A stretch of 64,000 nucleotides of DNA from Helianthus annuus (Eukaryota > Streptophyta > Magnoliopsida > Asterales > Asteraceae), in NCBI RefSeq assembly GCF_002127325.2, contig NC_035443.2, positions 121,891,061 through 121,955,060 on the forward strand. The letters run 5' to 3'. Shown one piece after another: positions 58,359 through 64,000 of the stretch; position 1 is the first letter of the stretch, and each line of letters starts with the position of its first letter. The notes below the pieces were generated by a model. The model ran no database searches and was not told the DNA's origin. It was given only the letters and a program-made list of their open reading frames with translations. The position numbers and the translations under genes were made by a program.

Positions 58359-60348
58359 AGAATGGCTTCCCCCCACATTTCCTGGCTCACCCCAGAACTT
58401 ATCAACATTGCGTTCATCATTTCTTTCAATGTACGGTTCTTTCGTTCCGCCAGGCCATTTGACTGTGGAGAATAAGGAGGTGTACACTCATGTACAATGC
58501 CACTTTTTGTGCATAAATCGGCAAAAGGTGCAACATATTCGCCTCCTCGGTCGCTTCGCAAAGCTTTTATCTTCTTTTGAAGTTGATTCTCAACTTCATT
58601 CTTATACAAGATAAATTAACTTATTGCTTCATCTTTACTTTTTAGTAAATATACATAGCAATATTTAGTACTATCATCAATAAACATGATGAAGTACTTA
58701 TTTCCACCTCTTGTGGGTACCGCTTTTAAATCACAAATATCGGTGTGAATTAAATCAAGGGCTTCGGTTATTTGTTCAACCGATTTCGATGATGATCTTG
58801 TAAGTTTGGATTCTACACATGTTTCGCATTTATAATGTGAATCATTATGGAATGTTGGTATACAATTTAAATTGATTAAACGGCGTATTGAATTAAAATT
58901 TACGTGACCTAATCTACCATGCCATTTATTCGAATCAGAAAACTCAAGCATATAAGTAGAAGTAGTAGCAATTGTATTCAAGTTCTTTTTGACTACCATT
59001 ACATTCAATTTGAAAATACCATTTTGGGCATAGCCCTTACCAACATACATTCCTCGTTTAGTAAGTACAAATTGATCGCTCTCAAAAACTAAACGAAATC
59101 CAAACTTATTAAGCAACCACCCCGAGACTAGGCTCTTGCGCAAGTCTGGGACATACAACACGTTGTTTAGAGTGAGCTCCTTTCCCGAAGTCCACTTCAA
59201 AATCACCGTTCCTTCACCCTTGATGTCGGCGGTGGCTGCATTTCCCATGTACAACTTCTTATCTCCCGCAAGCTCTTTGAAGGTGGTAAAGAGGCTCCTG
59301 TCTGGGCACACATGACGGGTCGCTCCTGTATCAACCCACCATCCTTTTGGAGTGTTGGTCACAACATTGACCTCATCCAACATTGCGGTTTTGTCGGAAA
59401 TCATTGCCACCAAAGGCATTCTGTCTTCATCCACCATGTACGCACGCTCACGCTTTGGTTTCTTGCATTGGTTAACCCAATGCCCCGGCTCGTCACAGTT
59501 GTAACAAGTCCCTTGGAACGTTTGAGGTTTCTTTTTCACAACCCTTTTCTTCGGTCCAAGTTTGCTAGCCTTTGCTTTCCCTTTGTCCTTTTTCCCCTTG
59601 CCCTTATTCCCTTAGAGGATTACCTATGCTCAACCAAGTTTGCGCTAGCAGAAGTTTGCGCATGGCTGCCTTTTTGGGCAATTCTATTGTCATCTTCAAT
59701 CCGAAGACGAACAATAAGATCCTCTATAGTCATCTCCTTTCATTTGTGTTTAAGATAATTCTTAAAATCCACCCAACCAGGAGGTAACTTCTCAATCATC
59801 GCTGCCACTTGGAATGTCTCGCTAAGTGTCATGCCTTCCGCAAAGATGTCATGTAGTATAATTTGCAATTCTTGGACTTGATTCATAACTGTTTTTGAAT
59901 CAACCATTTTGAATTCCAAAAAACGGGCTACCACAAATTTCTTTGTGCCAGCATCCTCCGTTTTGTACTTCTTGTCCAAGGCATCCCATAAATCTTTGGA
60001 AGTCTTGACATTGTAGTACACATTATACAATGCATCTGAAAGCCCATTTAACACATAGCCTCGACATATGAAATCCGAATGCTTCCACACATCTATCGCG
60101 CACTGTCTTTGTGCGTCGGTCTCCCCTTCCACAGGTTGAGGAGCGGTTTTAGTTAAGAACCTCGCAAGGTTCATGGTGGTCAGGTAGAAGAACATCTTCT
60201 GCTGCCACCTCTTGAAGTGTAGACCCGAGAACTTCTCAGGTCGTTCAGCGTGATTAGCCACTGTGGACGCTCCCACAGTGGTGGCGTTCAAGGGGGTTCC
60301 CGTCACGACATTGGTATTGTTGTTAACGTTGAAATTTTCGGTCGACAT
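58359..60348 (-). pseudogene. Copia gag-protease-integrase of element G, truncated
   Basis: ATG 60348 starts a copia gag (FSGLHFKRWQQKMFFYL, ending LPPGWVDFKNYLKHK) with a TGA at about 59742. The frame continues, shifts near 59610, then reads the zinc knuckle CYNCDEPGHWVNQC (about 59500), protease WWVDTGATRHVC (about 59330), the GAG-pre-integrase H-x-H..C-x-C block (GRLGH, CETC near 58930-58810) and the integrase core (HTDICDLK, FIDDSTKY). It has a TAA near 58615 and is cut by E within the segment GVSQEMWGEAIL. It is inactive. Confidence 0.87.
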
Positions 60349-60440
60349 TCTGAAAATTAAAATTTAAAGTTTTAGTCCAAAATTATGTTTTACTCAAAAA
60401 CAGAAATATACACTTCAATTTTAATTGTACCACAAATTTA

Positions 60441-60541
60441 CTGTTTCGGCTTCTAAGTCCAACTTTGAAGACCAAAAACAAAAAAATTTTAATTATTAGA
60501 ACTAATTGTTTGGCTTCTAAGTCCAACTTTGAAGACCAAGA
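60441..60541 (-). repeat. Direct repeat in the G leader
   Basis: GGCTTCTAAGTCCAACTTTG followed by AAGACCAA occurs at about 60448 and again at about 60512, with a looser third copy near 60605. It lies between the gag ATG and the LTR and encodes nothing visible. Confidence 0.7.
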
Positions 60542-60705
60542 CAGAAAGTTTATACCAATTTTTAGGACAGTATCTGAATGTAGCCAGAACAGTTTTCAAC
60601 CAAAGTCGCTCCTTTGAAGATGAAAACCAAAAAAAAAAACTTGTTTTTAAAACACAAACTGAGTGAAACAAAACTGGTTTGAATCACCAAACAGAATGGT
60701 TTTGA

Positions 60706-60762
60706 TTACACGAACGGTGTTTTAAAATTTGTTTTAAGATTGTAGGAACCGTTCGCGTAATT
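60706..60762 (-). repeat. Inverted repeat at the G leader/LTR junction
   Basis: ATTACACGAACGG and CCGTTCGCGTAAT face each other across about 30 bp; the single difference is a G-U pair in the minus-strand RNA. It straddles the proposed LTR end. A standard tRNA-Met primer site is not visible next to it. Confidence 0.6.
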
Positions 60763-61105
60763 TAAATAAAATAAACAAATTTTATTATTATGATTACAAT
60801 ACAGAAATAAGAAAGCTGGAAATAACTTGTATAAATACAACTGAAATAAATTAAATACAAGAAATGGAGTAGAAGCAGAAATGAAGAAGGCTGAGTCACG
60901 TGTTCAACACGCTTCCCTTAAAACAAATTCCGAGTCTCCCAGGAGTACTCGTTTTGTTTCCTAGGGTACAACAGCCGGAGCAGTAGTACTGCCAGAGCTG
61001 GCCTACAACCCGAAGGCTACCTTGAACAATGCAGGAAGAAGATCAGAAGTATGTTGGAAAAAAGTTGCAAATGCTGTTGTGTTGCTGGTATCTCTGCAGC
61101 TGGGT

Positions 61106-61125
61106 ATGGAGCTGTATTTATACAG
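61106..61125 (-). promoter_or_regulatory. TATA-like promoter element of copia G LTR
   Basis: On the minus strand GAGCTGTATAAATACAGCTC is a TATAAATA box embedded in a perfect palindrome. It lies between the CpG-dense U3 block and the presumed transcribed R region. Confidence 0.5.
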
Positions 61126-61284
61126 CTCCTAATTCGAAAGAGTCAAAAGGAATTAAAGGAGAGGTTTAAATTGCATTAAACATCTTTAATGCAATTTAGT
61201 ACGTTATTTAATTCACAGTTAAAACTATTTGACTCGTCAGTTTCGAATGCTGAACTGAAACTGCTTCGTCACTAAATGCTAGAA

Positions 61285-61790
61285 GTTCCTGCGTGCGCGC
61301 GCGCAAGACACACTGGTGTGCGCGCGCCCTTGCGTGCGCAGTTCTGCACGCTCATGCGTGTTGCGTCATTTTGGCTCACTACCATGCGCGCGTGCGCCGC
61401 ACTAACTCAGGTCCACGCGTGCCTGCCCGCGTGCACCATATCACCTGTGAGCCTATATGAGCACGCCACACAGTCGCGCCGTATTGGCTTACTCTGGTGC
61501 GCCGCGCACGACACATCAGGACCCATGCACCATGCGCGCAATCGCGCGCCTTCATGTCACGTGTACGCGTGCGGACTGCCACGTCACGCGCCTATGTGCG
61601 CAGTCCCATCTGGGTCATGCGCCTCGAACCCGCGCACCACATCAACCACGCGCACGTTGTCAAAAATACAAAGGCGGCTCTCAAGAGGCGATGCGAAGTG
61701 CAAAGTGCGCCATCAAAGCGCCACATTGCGCCTCATCGCCCACGCCACGCACGCGAGTGCGAGTTAGGGTGCTCCGCACCCTTCGCGAGT
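61285..61790. other. CpG-dense block within the G LTR
   Basis: About 500 bp of GC-rich sequence with many GCGCGC, TGCGTGCGC and CACGCG words, in an otherwise AT-rich neighbourhood. Open frames on both strands (for example 61276-61767 and 61497-61943) follow from the low number of TAA/TAG words and show no domain. It lies in the presumed U3 of the copia LTR. Confidence 0.75.
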
Positions 61791-62354
61791 ACACTTAGTG
61801 TGTGCTTCCATGAAACAATAAGGATGGAGAGTTCCTACTTAAATACCCATTTAAGTTTCATCTCTCCTCCTATGTGGGACAATGTGCCACTTTCCCTTTT
61901 GTTTCAGCATTCATTGTTTCAAACACCAAACTTTGAGCATTGATATCTCATTCATCTTAGCTCTGTTTTGGACGTGGTTTAGTTCGTTGCGAAGCTCTTC
62001 CAACATAGAACACAAACCCACAAATAGATATATAAAACTCACTCATTTTACTATATTTATTTCTAGTCCAAAATAGGAAAAAATCATTTTCCTATATTTA
62101 TGAAAATTTCTATTTTCACCAATTTTTCCAACACTTTTTGAGCAGTGGATTGAAAACATAAATGAAACTTAAACATCGTGATATTAGTTTGTTCCAAATA
62201 CTTACATGAAGAAACCGATTCAGAGCAATAAGAATTCACTGAATTGAAAGTTCATCTGTATTGATGAAGTTTAATGCCTTTGACATGGCAATAAACACCT
62301 CAGTGGTAACTCGATCCGGTATGCCCTACAAAGATGATAAATATGCAGCTGTTA

Positions 62355-62627
<273 letters not shown>

Positions 62628-62630
62628 CTA

Positions 62631-62840
<210 letters not shown>

Positions 62841-62885
62841 CTAACTACAACTTGCTCCCTTTTTAGTTACTTGAGTAAAAACTTA

Positions 62886-63184
<299 letters not shown>

Positions 63185-63486
63185 TGTTAAGGTTATAGCA
63201 CCTGCACCAGCAATTACAACGTTTAAGGACTTAGCCGGACAAGGGGCGGTTAGGAAGGTTGAAGACAAGTAAGCAGCTTCCAACAAGTTAGATGTGTTGT
63301 CAAGCTCTGGTCTTGGATAGTCCACGCAGACCACCTATAGAATTAGGGGACAATTAATTAATTATCTAAACAACACATAAAGACAAGTTGTGATTACCTT
63401 GAAAGGGCAGACAGTAATCTTGTTGGTTCTTGATCTGAATTGCAGTCGACGGCCCATAATATCACCGTGTCTAAGAGACAAGACAT

Positions 63487-64000
63487 CTGTTTTGAAGATA
63501 AAACAGAGTAAAGTTCCCATATTCATTGATCAACATAGCACCTAATCAATAGCTTTTTTTGCTCTTCTGAACAGTTTATCAATCAAGATCAAAAGAACAC
63601 ATAATTCTAAACAAAACCCACTCCTAATTTAGCTTAAAAACAAAGCATTAACAAAGATCAATTCATTTCATCATCTAAAATCCATTTTTTTCACCACAAT
63701 ATTTGTTTGAGTCCTTTAATCATCTAAAATCGAATGAAATTAAATTTTACCTTCATAAAATGGTTCATCTGACATCAGTTCAGTTCATCATCTAAAATCC
63801 ATTTTTTTCACCACAAAACCCACTCCTAATTTAGCTTAAAAACAAAGTATTAACAAACATCGATTCAGTTCATCATCTGATAAGTCAGCTTTAACAATAC
63901 CCAGTAAACAACCATTATTCATTCATGAGTTAAGAGAGGCTTTAATTGATGAAAAGAGGATTGGTAAATCAAGATTATAAAACTCTAAAACATGAATAAT
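63487..64000 (-). other. Upstream PDS intron or 5' region with local duplications
   Basis: AT-rich sequence without a gene. It begins with a good acceptor (TTATCTTCAAAACAG on the minus strand). AAAACCCACTCCTAATTTAG occurs at 63614 and again at about 63815 (offset about 200 bp), and TTCATCATCTAAAATCC occurs at about 63667 and 63784 with a partial third near 63870, so the block has been duplicated at least twice. The exon with the initiator ATG is not visible here. Confidence 0.65.

Larger units (their letters stand above)
58359..62133 (-). mobile_element. Ty1/copia element G, 5' half
   Basis: A minus-strand element with, from right to left, 5' LTR, leader, gag, knuckle, protease and integrase start. 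E cuts it inside the integrase, and RT, RNase H and the 3' LTR lie left of the window. The gene order protease-integrase before RT and the motifs are of Ty1/copia type. Its right edge, TTTTTCCAACA at 62133 (LTR start TGTTGGAAAAA on the minus strand), abuts intron sequence of PDS; CTTTT at 62134-62138 is the probable duplication. Confidence 0.8.
60741..62133 (-). repeat. 5' LTR of copia element G (left boundary tentative)
   Basis: The right edge is well placed by TTTTTCCAACA. The left edge at TGTAGGAACC (60741) is proposed because a TATA-like GTATAAATAC lies at about 61110-61122 on the minus strand and an AATAAA signal near 60785, leaving room for R and U5. An alternative left edge is TGTTGGAAAA at 61052. 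Only one LTR is in the window, so this cannot be settled here. Confidence 0.5.

Noticed and set aside
61276..61943. Overlapping long frames in the GC-rich block
   Set aside because: High GC reduces stop codons in all frames. The residues are low-complexity Arg/Ala/His and frames exist on both strands.

Overview
The window is nuclear DNA of a flowering plant. Almost all of it is a deep nest of LTR retrotransposons sitting in an intron of a broken phytoene desaturase (PDS) gene at the right edge. The AT-rich background, plant-type Ty3/gypsy chromoviruses primed by initiator tRNA-Met, spliced plant PDS exons and a hAT-type MITE support this. Asteraceae is my best guess for the family, by inference only.

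I read the nesting order from five-base (eight for the MITE) target-site duplications (TSDs) and from rejoining split sequences. The PDS gene (minus strand) holds a Ty1/copia element G (minus). G holds gypsy element E (plus, through 58358). E's 5' LTR holds gypsy C (minus, right end 40704, TSD ATTCC). C's 3' LTR holds gypsy O (plus, right end 22011, probable TSD AAAAT). O's 3' LTR holds gypsy A (minus, 4304-21562, TSD TAACC). A's 5' LTR holds gypsy B (minus, 11211-18606, TSD GTTAT). Side insertions are D in the reverse transcriptase of C (24654-34482, TSD CTGTA), F in a pre-gag reading frame of E (41929-51062, TSD CAATG), and a 711-bp hAT-type MITE in the integrase of E (55455-56165, TSD GGAACCAA). 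The left parts of O, C, E, G and PDS lie outside the window.

D is the only element with an uninterrupted gag-pol (1543 codons). Its two 2401-bp LTRs differ at one base that I found by eye, so it is the youngest. B is a close relative that has lost the protease and second gag zinc knuckle. A is a non-autonomous element with only a small zinc-knuckle gag and a long non-coding tail. C, E, F and G are decayed by nonsense codons, frameshifts and insertions.

The least ordinary signals are these. (1) Arrays of short hairpins occur in the O and A tails and in the B and D LTRs, where stems change on both sides together while loops or spacers stay constant. (2) E and F share an extra coding region upstream of gag, and most of their leader ATGs sit directly behind a splice-acceptor-like YAG. 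(3) B and D carry a tandem duplication of the palindrome, polypurine tract and LTR-start module and use different copies as the LTR boundary. (4) The PDS copy has a premature stop and a destroyed splice acceptor as well as the nested insertion. (5) A CpG-dense block lies inside the copia LTR next to PDS.

The right end, 62206-63486, holds seven minus-strand PDS exons covering the N-terminal half of the protein (the FAD-binding part). 63487-64000 is non-coding upstream sequence with local duplications.
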